Shown piece after piece: positions 31,369-40,532 of a stretch of DNA of 64,000 nucleotides. Where the stretch lies: NCBI RefSeq assembly GCF_003626645.1, contig NZ_RBAM01000002.1:186001-250000 (forward strand), in the 5' to 3' direction. A program made the translations under genes and the position numbers. This DNA is from Streptomyces klenkii. Lineage in GTDB: Bacteria > Actinomycetota > Actinomycetes > Streptomycetales > Streptomycetaceae. Within the stretch, counting starts at the first letter, position 1. The number at the start of each line of letters is the position of its first letter. The notes below the pieces were generated by a model. It ran no database searches. It was not told where the DNA came from and was given only the letters and a program-made list of their open reading frames with translations.

Positions 31369-32884
31369 ACACAGCGCACGCGCCCCCCGCGCCGTCTCCC
31401 GGCCCGCCGCGCCCGCCGCCTCCGGCGCGGGTGGCGGACCGGGCGCGGCCGGGCACGACGCCACGGCCGCCCCGCAGGGCGAAAGCGAGGGCGAGCCACT
31501 CGGCGGGCCCTTCGGCCCGGCAGGCGCCCCCGGTCCCGCGGGCCGGCCCGGTTCTTTCGAGGCCCCGGGTCCCTTCGACCCGCACGGTTCCTTCGTCCCG
31601 GCCGATCCGTTCGATCCGGCCGGTCCTTTTGACCCGCACAGTTCCTATGATCCGTCAGGGCCGTCAGGGTCCTTCGATCCTTCTGACGATCCCTCCGATG
31701 CGTTCGACGCCTTCAGACGGCAGGACGTCGGCGTCGGCTGGGGCGTCATCGGTGTGCAGCGCGTCCACGGCGCGGACACCGGAACGTACGGCCCGGGGGG
31801 CGTTCCCGACGGCGACGCGCGGCTGGCCGGCTACCTCGGCGGGTACGCGGCCGAGCCGGAGGCCGCCTCCTCCCCGTACTGGCTGGGCGGCGCCCCCTCC
31901 GCTTCCGGGCCCTCTGTTTCCGGCCCCGTCCTGGCCGAGGACCCCGCGCCCTCTGCGCCTTCCGCGCCCTCTGCGTTCTCCGCTCCCTCCGCGCCTCCCG
32001 CGCGGGTGCCCGCTCCCCGGCCGAGTACGGCCCGCCCCCGTACCGGCGGATCCCGCGGCACTTCGCGCAACACCGGCTCCCCGAAGTCCGGCGGCGGCAT
32101 GGCGCGGACGGCGACCGGCGTGGCCGCGGCCGTCGTGACGGCCGTGCTCGCCGTCGTCGTCGCCGGGCAGGTCGAGGACGGCGCGGACACCCAGGCACAG
32201 GCGCGCCCCGCCGACGTCGAGCGCGCGAGACCGGACGCCGCCTCCCGCTCCGACAGCCGCCCCACGCCCAACGGCGGCGCCGCCGGGCAGCTCACGTACG
32301 AACAGAAGATGGACCGCAAGTACCCCTTGGACGAGAAGGCCAAGGGCAGTGGCTCCTTCGAAACCGTCGGCGGCCACGACAGCGCTCCCGGCCGCGGCGA
32401 CGTGCTGCGCTACCGCGTCGACGTGGAGAAGGGGCTGCCGCTCGACGGCGAGCTCTTTGCCACCGCCGTGCACCGCACGCTCAACGACGAGCGCAGCTGG
32501 GGCCACGGCGGCACCCGTACGTTCGAGCGGGTCTCCTCCGGGCACGCGGACTTCGTCATCACGCTGGCCACGCCGGGCACGACGGCCGTGTGGTGCGCCA
32601 AGTCGGGGCTGGACACCACCGAGGACAACGTCTCCTGCGACTCCGCCGCGACCGACCGCGTCATGATCAACGCCTACCGGTGGGCGCAGGGCGCCCCCAC
32701 GTACGGCGACAAGATCCACGCCTACCGGCAGATGCTCATCAACCACGAGGTCGGCCACCGCCTCGGGCACGACCACGAGACGTGCAGCAAGGAGGGCGCG
32801 CTCGCCCCGGTGATGATGCAGCAGACCAAGTTCCTGACGACGGACGGCGTCACCTGCCGGCCGAACCCCTGGCCGCACCCCTGA
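31361..32884 (+). CDS. DUF3152 membrane-anchored putative metalloprotease
   Basis: 507 aa. The first 240 residues are disordered, with Phe-Asp-Pro repeats (SFDPSDDPSDAF; GPFDPHSSYDPSG) and Ser-Ala-Pro runs. One membrane helix lies near 250-268 (ATGVAAAVVTAVLAVVVAG). The extracytoplasmic DUF3152 domain (about 320-507) ends with HEVGHRLGH at 462-470, a zinc-protease-like HEXXH-extended motif, and four Cys that may pair (WCAKSG, VSCDSA, ETCSKEG, TCRPN). GTG 31361 overlaps the hydrolase stop. The Mycobacterium homologue is Rv3207c. Protease activity is inferred from the motif. Confidence 0.87.
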   Translation: MGKHSARAPRAVSRPAAPAASGAGGGPGAAGHDATAAPQGESEGEPLGGPFGPAGAPGPAGRPGSFEAPGPFDPHGSFVPADPFDPAGPFDPHSSYDPSGPSGSFDPSDDPSDAFDAFRRQDVGVGWGVIGVQRVHGADTGTYGPGGVPDGDARLAGYLGGYAAEPEAASSPYWLGGAPSASGPSVSGPVLAEDPAPSAPSAPSAFSAPSAPPARVPAPRPSTARPRTGGSRGTSRNTGSPKSGGGMARTATGVAAAVVTAVLAVVVAGQVEDGADTQAQARPADVERARPDAASRSDSRPTPNGGAAGQLTYEQKMDRKYPLDEKAKGSGSFETVGGHDSAPGRGDVLRYRVDVEKGLPLDGELFATAVHRTLNDERSWGHGGTRTFERVSSGHADFVITLATPGTTAVWCAKSGLDTTEDNVSCDSAATDRVMINAYRWAQGAPTYGDKIHAYRQMLINHEVGHRLGHDHETCSKEGALAPVMMQQTKFLTTDGVTCRPNPWPHP

Positions 32885-32887
32885 GCC

Positions 32888-32963
32888 GGTGATCCGCCGG
32901 GCTGTGTCCCGGTGATCCGCTGGCCCGTGTCGCGGTGATCCGCCGGCCTGCGCCCCGGTGATC
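32888..32963. repeat. 23-bp tandem repeat, three full copies
   Basis: Units 32888-32910, 32911-32933 and 32934-32956 begin GGTGATCCGC and share most positions; a partial fourth unit starts at 32957. The array begins 3 bp after the DUF3152 stop codon. Confidence 0.85.
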
Positions 32964-32984
32964 GAATGTCTCGCTGTCCGGGAC

Positions 32985-33006
32985 GTCTCATCTCTGGATG
33001 TGAGAC
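32985..33006 (+). promoter_or_regulatory. GTCTCA-N10-TGAGAC inverted repeat upstream of peptide operon
   Basis: Perfect six-base arms at 32985-32990 and 33001-33006, overlapping the -35 side of a candidate promoter (TTGGAC 33010-33015, CAGTCT 33034-33039). This looks like a repressor site for the leader ORF and the transporter operon. Confidence 0.45.
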
Positions 33007-33046
33007 ACCTTGGACAGGGGCCGAAAATTCGTTCAGTCTTCTGCGC

Positions 33047-33139
33047 ATGTCGTACCGCCACGCCTCCGAGAACGCCGCCTTCGTGCTGGCGCTGATCGGC
33101 GTGGCCGCGCACAGCGTCGCCGACATCCACTGTCGCTGA
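33047..33139 (+). CDS. Candidate 30-aa leader peptide
   Basis: Begins MSYRHASENA, has a hydrophobic middle (AAFVLALIGVAAHSV) and ends ADIHCR then TGA. Of its 30 codons, 29 end in G or C, as in real genes of this window, and a possible -10 (CAGTCT) ends 7 nt before the ATG, fitting a leaderless start. It lies 175 bp before the peptide-transporter operon. Actinobacterial sulfur genes are often preceded by short ORFs with a Cys codon near the end, which makes a Cys-responsive attenuator possible. Alternatively it is a chance ORF. Confidence 0.45.
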   Translation: MSYRHASENAAFVLALIGVAAHSVADIHCR

Positions 33140-33314
33140 GACCGCCCTTCCCCTCGCGCCGTCCCGCGCTGCCCCGCAGCGTCGCGTCCGCCGGGGGCGG
33201 TTCTGCGTTCCTCGCGCTCGTATCCACCGCCTTCCGCGGGTGTTTCCTGCTCCCCGTCTCTTCGGTCCAACCCTCTTCGGTTCACCGTCGCATTCCGCGA
33301 AAGGCCTCACTTCC

Positions 33315-35036
33315 ATGCCTCACATGTCCGTCATATCCCGCCGTGTGGCGGCCGCCGCCGTCAGCGTGGTCCTGCTCGGGGGCGCAGCGGCGTGCGGCCC
33401 GAAGGAGGGCGGCGACGCCAAGGGCGGCGGTGCCGAGGGCGCGCCCAAGAAGGGCGGCACGCTCACGGTGCTCAACGGCGCGCCGCAGAAGCAGTTCGAC
33501 CCGGCCCGCCTCTACACCTCCGGCGGCGGCAACATCCCCTCGCTCGTCTACCGCACCCTCACCACCCGTCACCGCGCGAACGGCGCCGAGGGCACCAAGG
33601 TCGTCCCCGACCTCGCCACGGACACCGGCACGCCCGGCGACGACGCCAAGACCTGGACGTACAAGCTCCAGGACGGGCTGAAGTACGAGGACGGCTCGCC
33701 CATCACCTCCGCCGACATCAAGTACGGCGTCGAGCGCTCCTTCGCCGCCGAACTCTCCGGCGGCGCCCCCTACTTGCGCGACTGGCTCATCGGTGGCGAC
33801 ACGTACCAGGGCCCGTACAAGGAGAAGAAGGGCCTCGATTCCATCGAGACGCCCGACGACAAGACCATCGTCTTCAAGCTGAAGAAGTCCGAGGGCGACT
33901 TCCCCTACTTCGCCGCCTCCACCCAGTTCGCCCCCGTGCCCAAGGCCAAGGACACCGGCGCGAAGTACGCGGAGCACCCGGTCTCCTCCGGCCCGTACAA
34001 GGTCGTCAAGAACGCGGGCGACGGCGAGCAGATGACGCTGGAGCGCAACCCCAACTGGTCCGAGGAGACGGACAAGGAGCGGCACGCCTACCCCGACCGG
34101 ATCGAGGTCAGATCGGGCCTGTCCGCCGCGGTCATCAACCAGCGCCTGTCGACCGGCTCCGGCCCCGACGCCGCCGCGGTCACCACCGACACCAACCTCG
34201 GCCCGGCCGAACTCGCCCAGGTCACCGGCGACAAGAACCTCGCCGCCCGGGTCGGCACCGGCCACTTCGGCCAGACCTCGTACCTGGCGTTCAACCCCGC
34301 GGTCAAGCCCTTCGACGACCCGAAGGTCCGGCAGGCGATCTCGTACGCGATCAACCGCACGAGCGTCGTCAACGCCGCCGGCGGCTCCTCGCTCGCCGAG
34401 CCCACGACGACCTTCCTGCCCCGCCAGAAGCCGCTGGGCTACACGCCCTACGACCACTTCCCGGCCGGCGACAAGGGTGATCCGGCCAAGGCCAGGGAGC
34501 TGCTGAAGGAGGCCGGTCACGAGAACGGCCTGGAGATCACCCTCACCCACTCCACCGCCCAGAACCGGGAGACCAGCCCCGAGATCGCGACCGCCGTCCA
34601 GGCCGCGCTCAAGGAGGCCGGGATCACCGTGAAGCTGGAGGGCCTGGAGGACAACGACTACGACGAGAAGATCCACAGCTTCGACAAGCAGCCGGGTCTC
34701 TTCATCGCCCACTGGGGTGCCGACTGGCCCTCCGGCGGCCCCTTCCTCGCCCCGGTCTTCGACGGCCGGCAGATCGTGAAGGACGGCGCCAACTTCAACA
34801 CCGGCCGCCTCGACGACCCCAAGGTCAACGACGAGATCGACGCGATCAACAAGATCACCGACCATGACGCGGCCGCGCAGCGCTGGGGCGCCCTCGACCA
34901 GAAGATCGGCGAGCAGGCCCTGACCGTGCCGCTGTTCAACCCGGTCTACAAGCGCCTCTTCGGCAAGGACGTCAAGAACGTCGTCATCAGCAACTGGACC
35001 GGTGTCCTCGACGTCTCGCAGGTCGCAGTCAAGTGA
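33315..35036 (+). CDS. Peptide ABC transporter substrate-binding lipoprotein
   Basis: 573 aa, SBP_bac_5 (DppA/OppA) family. Signal peptide with lipobox GAAAC (Cys27), so anchored outside the membrane. The family region is clear: GGTLTVLNGAPQKQFDPARL, SPITSADIKYGVERSF, and the C-terminal EQALTVPLFNPVYKRL. It binds oligopeptides or similar ligands and delivers them to the permeases downstream. ATG 33315 has AAAGG 11 nt upstream; ATG 33324 is an alternative. The stop overlaps the next gene (GTGA). The ligand cannot be read from sequence. Confidence 0.92.
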   Translation: MPHMSVISRRVAAAAVSVVLLGGAAACGPKEGGDAKGGGAEGAPKKGGTLTVLNGAPQKQFDPARLYTSGGGNIPSLVYRTLTTRHRANGAEGTKVVPDLATDTGTPGDDAKTWTYKLQDGLKYEDGSPITSADIKYGVERSFAAELSGGAPYLRDWLIGGDTYQGPYKEKKGLDSIETPDDKTIVFKLKKSEGDFPYFAASTQFAPVPKAKDTGAKYAEHPVSSGPYKVVKNAGDGEQMTLERNPNWSEETDKERHAYPDRIEVRSGLSAAVINQRLSTGSGPDAAAVTTDTNLGPAELAQVTGDKNLAARVGTGHFGQTSYLAFNPAVKPFDDPKVRQAISYAINRTSVVNAAGGSSLAEPTTTFLPRQKPLGYTPYDHFPAGDKGDPAKARELLKEAGHENGLEITLTHSTAQNRETSPEIATAVQAALKEAGITVKLEGLEDNDYDEKIHSFDKQPGLFIAHWGADWPSGGPFLAPVFDGRQIVKDGANFNTGRLDDPKVNDEIDAINKITDHDAAAQRWGALDQKIGEQALTVPLFNPVYKRLFGKDVKNVVISNWTGVLDVSQVAVK

Positions 35037-36037
35037 CCACCGATCTGCTCACCACCGCGGAACCGGAGGCGGGAGTCGCTCCCGCCTCCGGCGCCCGGCA
35101 GGTCCTGCGGCGGCTGAGGGCGCGCAAGTCCGCGCTCGCGGCCGCCGCCGTGCTGGGCCTGCTCGTCCTCCTGGCCCTCGCCGCGCCCCTGCTGGCGGCG
35201 ATCGAGGGCCAGGACCCGAACACGTACCACGACGCCCTCGTCGACTCCGCGCGCGGCGGCGTCCCCCTCGGCGACTTCGGCGGCGTCAGCGCCGAGCACT
35301 GGCTGGGCGTCGAACCGGGCACCGGACGCGACCTGTTCGTGCGCCTCGTCTACGGCGCCCGGGTCTCGCTGCTCGTCGCCCTCGGCGCGACCGCCGTCCA
35401 GATCCTCATCGGCGTCGGCACCGGCCTCGCGGCCGCGCTCGGCAACCGCCTTGTGGAAAGCCTGCTCACTCACGTCACCGACGTGATGGTGGCCATGCCC
35501 CTGCTCGTCTTCGCCATCGCCACGATGGCCGTCGTCCCCGGGGACTTCCCGCGCCCCCTGCTGCTCGCCGTCTCCATCGGCCTGCTCCAGTGGGGCGGGA
35601 TGGCCCGCCTCGTGCGCGCCCAGACGCTGAGCCTGAAGAAGCTCGACTACGTCTCCGCCGCCCGGCTGACCGGAGCCTCGTCCTGGCGCGTCGCCCGCCG
35701 CGAACTGCTGCCCTCGCTCGCCGCTCCTGTGATCACCTACGCGGCCGTCCTGCTGCCGACCAACATCGTGCTCGAAGCGAGCATGTCCTTCCTCGGAGTC
35801 GGCGTGAAGCCACCGACCCCCTCCTGGGGCCACATGCTCTCGACGGCCACCACGTGGTTCCGCGCGGACCCCATGTACGTGCTGCTGCCGGCGCTCATGC
35901 TGTTCGTCACCACGCTCGCCTTCACCGTCCTCGGCGACGGGGTGCGCGCGGCGCTCGACCCGCGCGAAGCGTCCCGGCTGCGCGTCGGCCGCACCCGGCG
36001 CAAGGCGCGCACGAGCGGCGCGGGAGGCGCGGCATGA
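35033..36037 (+). CDS. Peptide ABC transporter permease (DppC/OppC type)
   Basis: A 334-aa integral membrane protein: a cytoplasmic N-terminus of about 35 residues, first helix (LAAAAVLGLLVLLALAAPLL), a long extracytoplasmic loop containing GVSAEHWLGVEPGTGRDLF (the OppC N-terminal signature), then five more helices. The EAA loop is seen in LDYVSAARLTGASSWRVARR. GTG 35033 overlaps the binding-protein stop, and its own stop overlaps the next start (ATGA), so the operon is tightly coupled. It partners with the following permease to form the channel. Confidence 0.92.
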   Translation: MTTDLLTTAEPEAGVAPASGARQVLRRLRARKSALAAAAVLGLLVLLALAAPLLAAIEGQDPNTYHDALVDSARGGVPLGDFGGVSAEHWLGVEPGTGRDLFVRLVYGARVSLLVALGATAVQILIGVGTGLAAALGNRLVESLLTHVTDVMVAMPLLVFAIATMAVVPGDFPRPLLLAVSIGLLQWGGMARLVRAQTLSLKKLDYVSAARLTGASSWRVARRELLPSLAAPVITYAAVLLPTNIVLEASMSFLGVGVKPPTPSWGHMLSTATTWFRADPMYVLLPALMLFVTTLAFTVLGDGVRAALDPREASRLRVGRTRRKARTSGAGGAA

Positions 36038-37023
36038 CCGGATACCTCCTGCGGCGCGCCGCAGGGGCGCTCGCCGTCCTCCTCGTCCTCTCGGTCGTCG
36101 TCTACGCGACCTTCTACATCGCGCCCGGCGACCCCGCCCGCCTGGCCTGCGGCCCGCGCTGCAACCCCGAGCAGATCGCCCAGGTGCGCGCCCAGCTCTC
36201 CCTCGGCGACCCCGTGTACGTCCAGTACTGGCACTTCCTCCAGGGCATCGTCGCCGGGCACGACTACTCCACCGGCACCGCCCTGCTCCACTGCGACGCA
36301 CCGTGCTTCGGATTGTCGTACCAGAACAACCAGCAGGTCACCGACATGCTGATCGAGCGGCTGCCCGCCACCGCCTCGCTCGCGGTCGGCGCCATGGCCG
36401 TCAGCCTGCTGCTCGGCACCGTCACCGGCCTGCTCTCCGCGCTGCGCCGCGGCGGGGTGACCGAGCGGGTGCTCACCTGGCTCACCCTCGCCGGGACCGC
36501 CACCCCCGTCTTCATCAGCGGCCTCGCCCTGCTGATGCTGTTCTGCGCCTACCTGGCCTGGCTGCCCTTCCCGTCCTACGTGCCGCTCACCGAGGACCCC
36601 GAGCAGTGGGCCTGGAACCTGCTGCTGCCCTGGGCCGCGCTCGGTCTGCTCGAATCCGCGAAGTACGCCCGGCTCACGCGCAGTTCCCTGCTGGAGACGC
36701 TGGCCGAGGACCACATCCGCACCTTCCGGGCCTACGGCGTCGCCGAGCGCAAGCTCGTCACGCGGCACGCCCTGCGCGGCGCCGTCGCCCCCGTGATCTC
36801 CCTGTCGGCCGCCGACTTCGGGTCGATGTTCGGCGGCGCGGTCCTCACCGAGATGATGTTCGGCCTGCCCGGGATCGGGGCGCTGCTGGTGCACGCCACC
36901 GTGACCCTCGACCTGCCCGTGGTCGTCGCCGTGGTCATGGTCACCGGCACCGCCGTCGTCCTCGCCAACATCGTGGCGGACGTGCTCTACGCCGCCGCGG
37001 ACCGAAGGGTGGCCCTGCGATGA
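36034..37023 (+). CDS. Peptide ABC transporter permease (DppB/OppB type)
   Basis: 329 aa. The first helix is GALAVLLVLSVVVYATFYI, followed by PGDPARLACG, the OppB-type extracytoplasmic stretch. Five further helices follow, with the EAA loop in DHIRTFRAYGVAERKLVTRH and the conserved FGLPGIGALL near the end. An unusual Cys-rich loop (CGPRCN and HCDAPCFG at residues 39-93) is exposed outside and may form disulfides. ATG 36034 overlaps the preceding stop. The order (C-type permease before B-type) is the reverse of the E. coli dpp operon. Confidence 0.92.
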   Translation: MTGYLLRRAAGALAVLLVLSVVVYATFYIAPGDPARLACGPRCNPEQIAQVRAQLSLGDPVYVQYWHFLQGIVAGHDYSTGTALLHCDAPCFGLSYQNNQQVTDMLIERLPATASLAVGAMAVSLLLGTVTGLLSALRRGGVTERVLTWLTLAGTATPVFISGLALLMLFCAYLAWLPFPSYVPLTEDPEQWAWNLLLPWAALGLLESAKYARLTRSSLLETLAEDHIRTFRAYGVAERKLVTRHALRGAVAPVISLSAADFGSMFGGAVLTEMMFGLPGIGALLVHATVTLDLPVVVAVVMVTGTAVVLANIVADVLYAAADRRVALR

Positions 37024-38783
37024 CCGCACCCCGCACGAGCGCCGGACCGGCGGACGCCCGGACGGCGTCCGGACCCGCCGCGGACGGGCCCCTGGTGGCC
37101 GTCTCCGGCCTCTCCGTCGCCTTCCCGGCCGGGCCCGGCGGCAGCCCCGTACGGGCCGTCGACGGCCTGTCCTTCACCGTCCCGCAGGGCGGGTCCCTCG
37201 GCATCGTCGGCGAGTCCGGCTCCGGCAAGTCCACGGCGGCCTACGCGCTGCTGGGGCTGCACCGGGACACCGGCGCCGACGTCACCGGATCGGTGACCGT
37301 CGCCGGGCACGACGTCCAGGCCGCGGACGGCGCCGCCCTGCGGCGGCTGCGCGGCGGCGTCGCCGCCATGGTCTTCCAGGACCCGCTCTCCTCCCTCGAC
37401 CCGTACATGGCCGTCGGCGACCAGATCGCCGAGGTCTACCGCGTCCACCACCGCGGCGCCTCCCGCCGGGAGGCCCGGGCCCGCGCGGCGGAGGTGCTGG
37501 ACCGCGTGGGCATCCCCGACGCGGCCCGCCGCGCCCGTTCCCGCCCGCACGAGTTCAGCGGCGGCATGCGCCAGCGCGCCCTCATCGCCATGGCCCTCGC
37601 CTGCCGGCCGCGGCTGCTCGTCGCGGACGAGCCCACCACCGCCCTCGACGTCACCGTCCAGGACCAGATCCTCGGCCTGCTGCGCGAGCTGCGCGCGGAG
37701 ACGGGCATGGGCCTGATCCTGGTCACCCACGACCTGGGCGTGGCCACCAGCAGCGTCGACGAACTGCTGGTGATGAAGGACGGGCGGGCCGTCGAGCACG
37801 GGCCCGTCCGCGACGTGCTCCACGCGCCGCGCGAGGACTACACCCGCGATCTGTTGGCGGCCGTTCCGCGCGTAAACGTCCGGAGGCAGACCCGTAAGGA
37901 CGGACTGCACGAGCCCGGACGTGACGACTCCGCCCTGCGTGAAGCGTCCGTCCTGTCGGAAGCATCCGTCGTGCCGGGAGCGTCCGCCCTGCCGGAAGCG
38001 GCCGTCCTCCTGGAAGCGTCCGGCCTGCGGCGGGAGTTCGGGCGCGGCAAGCGCGCCGTGACCGCCGTGGACGACGTCTCCCTCACCGTGCGCGCAGGCG
38101 AGACCGTCGGCGTCGTCGGCGAGTCCGGCAGCGGCAAGACCACGCTCGGGCGGATGCTGGTGCGCCTGCTGGAGCCCACCGGCGGCCGGCTGAGCTACCG
38201 CGGACGCGACATCGGCGGCCTGAAGGAGCGCGAGCTGCGCGCCTTCCGCAGCGAGCTCCAGATGGTCTTCCAGGACCCCGTCTCCTCCCTCAACCCCCGC
38301 CGCAGCATCGGCGAATCGATCGCCGACCCGCTGCGCGCCGCCGGGAAGCTGGACGACGCCGCGATCGTCGCGCGCGTGCGGGAGCTGCTGGAGCGCGTGG
38401 GGCTCGACCCGGCCTCCTACCACCGCTACCCGCACGAGTTCAGCGGCGGCCAGCGGCAGCGCATCGGCATCGCGCGGGCCCTCGCGCCCGAGCCGAAGCT
38501 GATCGTCTGCGACGAGCCCGTCTCCGCCCTGGACGTCACCACCCAGGCACAGGTCGTGCGGCTGCTCGGCGAGTTGCAGCGCGACCTGGGGCTCGCGCTC
38601 GTCTTCATCGCCCACGACCTCGCCGTCGTACGGCAGGTCAGCGACCGGGTCGTCGTCATGCGCGGCGGCCGGATCGTGGAGGAGGGACCGGCCGACACCG
38701 TCTACGAGCAGCCCGCGCACCCCTACACCAAGGGCCTGCTCGCGGCCGTCCCGCGGCTCGAAGCGGCCGAAGCCCCCGCATAG
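37020..38783 (+). CDS. Fused DppD-DppF-type ABC ATPase
   Basis: 587 aa containing two complete ABC ATPase domains. Domain 1: Walker A GESGSGKS (64-71), signature FSGGMRQRA. Domain 2: Walker A GESGSGKT (367-374), signature [19 protein letters not shown]. Domain 2 begins after a linker (about 295-340) that holds five hexapeptide repeats of type E-A-S-V-L-x. Each half ends with a peptide-family C-terminal extension ([38 protein letters not shown]). The fusion replaces the two separate ATPases of classical Dpp/Opp. ATG 37020 overlaps the permease stop. It energises uptake. Confidence 0.93.
   Translation: MTAPRTSAGPADARTASGPAADGPLVAVSGLSVAFPAGPGGSPVRAVDGLSFTVPQGGSLGIVGESGSGKSTAAYALLGLHRDTGADVTGSVTVAGHDVQAADGAALRRLRGGVAAMVFQDPLSSLDPYMAVGDQIAEVYRVHHRGASRREARARAAEVLDRVGIPDAARRARSRPHEFSGGMRQRALIAMALACRPRLLVADEPTTALDVTVQDQILGLLRELRAETGMGLILVTHDLGVATSSVDELLVMKDGRAVEHGPVRDVLHAPREDYTRDLLAAVPRVNVRRQTRKDGLHEPGRDDSALREASVLSEASVVPGASALPEAAVLLEASGLRREFGRGKRAVTAVDDVSLTVRAGETVGVVGESGSGKTTLGRMLVRLLEPTGGRLSYRGRDIGGLKERELRAFRSELQMVFQDPVSSLNPRRSIGESIADPLRAAGKLDDAAIVARVRELLERVGLDPASYHRYPHEFSGGQRQRIGIARALAPEPKLIVCDEPVSALDVTTQAQVVRLLGELQRDLGLALVFIAHDLAVVRQVSDRVVVMRGGRIVEEGPADTVYEQPAHPYTKGLLAAVPRLEAAEAPA
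37941..38030. repeat. Five 18-bp tandem repeats in the ATPase linker
   Basis: Units start at 37941, 37959, 37977, 37995 and 38013, each close to GAAGCGTCCGTCCTG plus three bases. They encode [24 protein letters not shown] and EASGLR. Confidence 0.8.
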
Positions 38784-38960
38784 CGCGGGGCAACGCCCCA
38801 TCTCCGGGAAAGTCACCTCTGTTCACCCCTTCCGGTGGCGCGACGGACAACCGTCCGCCGCGCCACGGGCGAGCCCGCATAGCGTGCTTCCGCTGCCGTA
38901 GCCGTTCGGCGGCCGCAGGTCAGGCGAGGGCGACCACAAGGGACAGACGGGGGTGCGTGC
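38784..38960. other. Spacer before the polysaccharide-type operon
   Basis: 177 bp between the transporter operon and the glycosyltransferase operon on the same strand. It probably holds the latter's promoter; no convincing -35/-10 pair, repeat or terminator hairpin stood out. Confidence 0.4.
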
Positions 38961-40532
38961 GTGCGCGTGGGACTCCTTACGGAGGGTGGGTATCCGTACG
39001 CCTCGGGTGAGGGCGGCCAGTGGTGCGACCAGCTCGTGCGCGGCCTGCCCGGGCACGACTTCGAGATCTGCGCCCTGAGCCGCCGCGCCCGGCAGGACGC
39101 GGGCGGCTGGTGCGATCTGCCGGAGCACGTGCGGCGGGTGCGGACGGCGCCCCTGTGGGGCGATCCGGCCGGGGCCGTGGGGCGCGCCCACCGCGCCTAC
39201 GGCCGCCGCGAGCGACGCCGCTTCGGCGCGTACTTCGCCGGCCTCGCCGAGGCCCTCACCGCCACCGTCGAGCCCGGCCCCGAGGACCGCAAGACCCAGG
39301 CGTACCGTTTCGCCGACGCCCTGAACGGCCTCGCCGACCTCGCCCGCGACGCCGGCGGCCTCGGCTCCGCCCTCCGCTCCGAGCAGGCCCTGCGCATCCT
39401 GGAGTCCGCCTGCCGCGCCCCCGGCTCCCACCCCGCCGCCTACGGCATCCGCGTCGCCGACCTCCTCGCCGTCACCGCCCTCCTGGAGCGCGCCCTGCGC
39501 CCCCTGTCCCTCGACTGGTACGGCACCGGCACCGACCGCGGCCTCACCGGCGTCGACCTGTGCCACGCCACCTCCGCGGGGCCCGCCGCCCTCCCGGGAC
39601 TCCTGGCCAAACGCTTCTTCGGCACGCCCTTCCTCGTCACCGAATACGAGGTCCGCCTGCGCGCCTACTACCTCAACAGCGCCGCCAGCGCCGCCGGCCT
39701 CTCCCTCCCCGTGCGGACCTTGCTGTCCGCCTTCCACCGGCAGCTCACCGCCGAGATCTACGCCCGGGCCGACATCATCACCCCCGGCGACGCCCAGGTG
39801 CGGCGCTGGCAGGAGCGCTGCGGCGCCGAGCCCGGCCGGCTGCGCACCGTCCACCCCGGCCTCGACCCCGGTCCGTACGAGGCCGTGGGGGAGCGGTCCG
39901 AGGCGGGTGAGGGGACGGACGACGGCCTCACCGTGCTCTGGGCCGGCGGCAAGGCCGAGCCCTATCTGTGGGAGACCCTCGCGGCCCTGCGCCAGGCCGA
40001 GCCCGAGGTGCGGATGCGCATCGCCGGCGACCCCGTCCCCGGCGTCCAGCCCGCCTTCGGCGTCTCCTACGAGCCCGAGGCCGGCCCCGGCGCGTACGCG
40101 GCGGGCAGCGTCGTCGTCCTCGCGGGCGGCGCCGATTCGTTCCCCACGCCGCTCGTCGAGGCCATGTTCTGCGGCCGCGCCACCGTCTCGCCGGACTCCG
40201 CGGCCGTCCGCGAAGTCATCGGCGGCACGGGCCTCGTCGTCCCCCCGCGCAACGCCGCCGCCCTCGCCGCCGCCTGCCTGGACCTGCTGCACGACGCCGG
40301 ACGAAGAGCCAGACTCGGCGCCGCCGCCCGCGCCCGCGCCCTCGAACTCTTCACCACCGAACGGCATGTGACGGACTTCCACGGCCTCTACCTCGAACTC
40401 ATCTCCCGCGCACCCGACGGGCGCGGCGCCGCGCCCGACCCCGCCGTCCCCTTCTCCCGCGCCGCCGAGTCCCGCACACCCCTTGACCTGACGCATCGTC
40501 AAACCTCGCCGACCTGGGCAGGCCGCCCATGA
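38961..40532 (+). CDS. PelF-like (DUF3492) GT4 glycosyltransferase
   Basis: A 523-aa cytoplasmic GT-B enzyme. The N-terminus (VGLLTEGGYPYASGEGGQW, residues 3-21, then DQLVRGLPGHDF) matches the DUF3492 region that defines PelF, the GT4 synthase of the Pel polysaccharide. Later elements are FGTPFLVTEYEVRLR, ADIITPGDAQVRRW, WAGGKAEPYLWETLAALRQA and the GT4 donor motif ADSFPTPLVEAMFCGRATV (about 395-415), with the usual E-x7-E spacing in part. GTG 38961 has a GGGGG stretch about 6 nt upstream. It is first in a four-gene overlapping operon. The donor sugar, UDP-GalNAc or UDP-GlcNAc in PelF, is inferred. Confidence 0.85.
   Translation: MRVGLLTEGGYPYASGEGGQWCDQLVRGLPGHDFEICALSRRARQDAGGWCDLPEHVRRVRTAPLWGDPAGAVGRAHRAYGRRERRRFGAYFAGLAEALTATVEPGPEDRKTQAYRFADALNGLADLARDAGGLGSALRSEQALRILESACRAPGSHPAAYGIRVADLLAVTALLERALRPLSLDWYGTGTDRGLTGVDLCHATSAGPAALPGLLAKRFFGTPFLVTEYEVRLRAYYLNSAASAAGLSLPVRTLLSAFHRQLTAEIYARADIITPGDAQVRRWQERCGAEPGRLRTVHPGLDPGPYEAVGERSEAGEGTDDGLTVLWAGGKAEPYLWETLAALRQAEPEVRMRIAGDPVPGVQPAFGVSYEPEAGPGAYAAGSVVVLAGGADSFPTPLVEAMFCGRATVSPDSAAVREVIGGTGLVVPPRNAAALAAACLDLLHDAGRRARLGAAARARALELFTTERHVTDFHGLYLELISRAPDGRGAAPDPAVPFSRAAESRTPLDLTHRQTSPTWAGRP

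Noticed and set aside
32888..32963. 23-bp tandem repeat considered as a CRISPR array
   Set aside because: Copies are directly adjacent with no spacers.
33315..38783. Nickel (NikABCDE) transporter
   Set aside because: Nothing in the binding protein points to metal binding, and the operon has the peptide-family ATPase extensions; peptide uptake is more likely, though the ligand is open.
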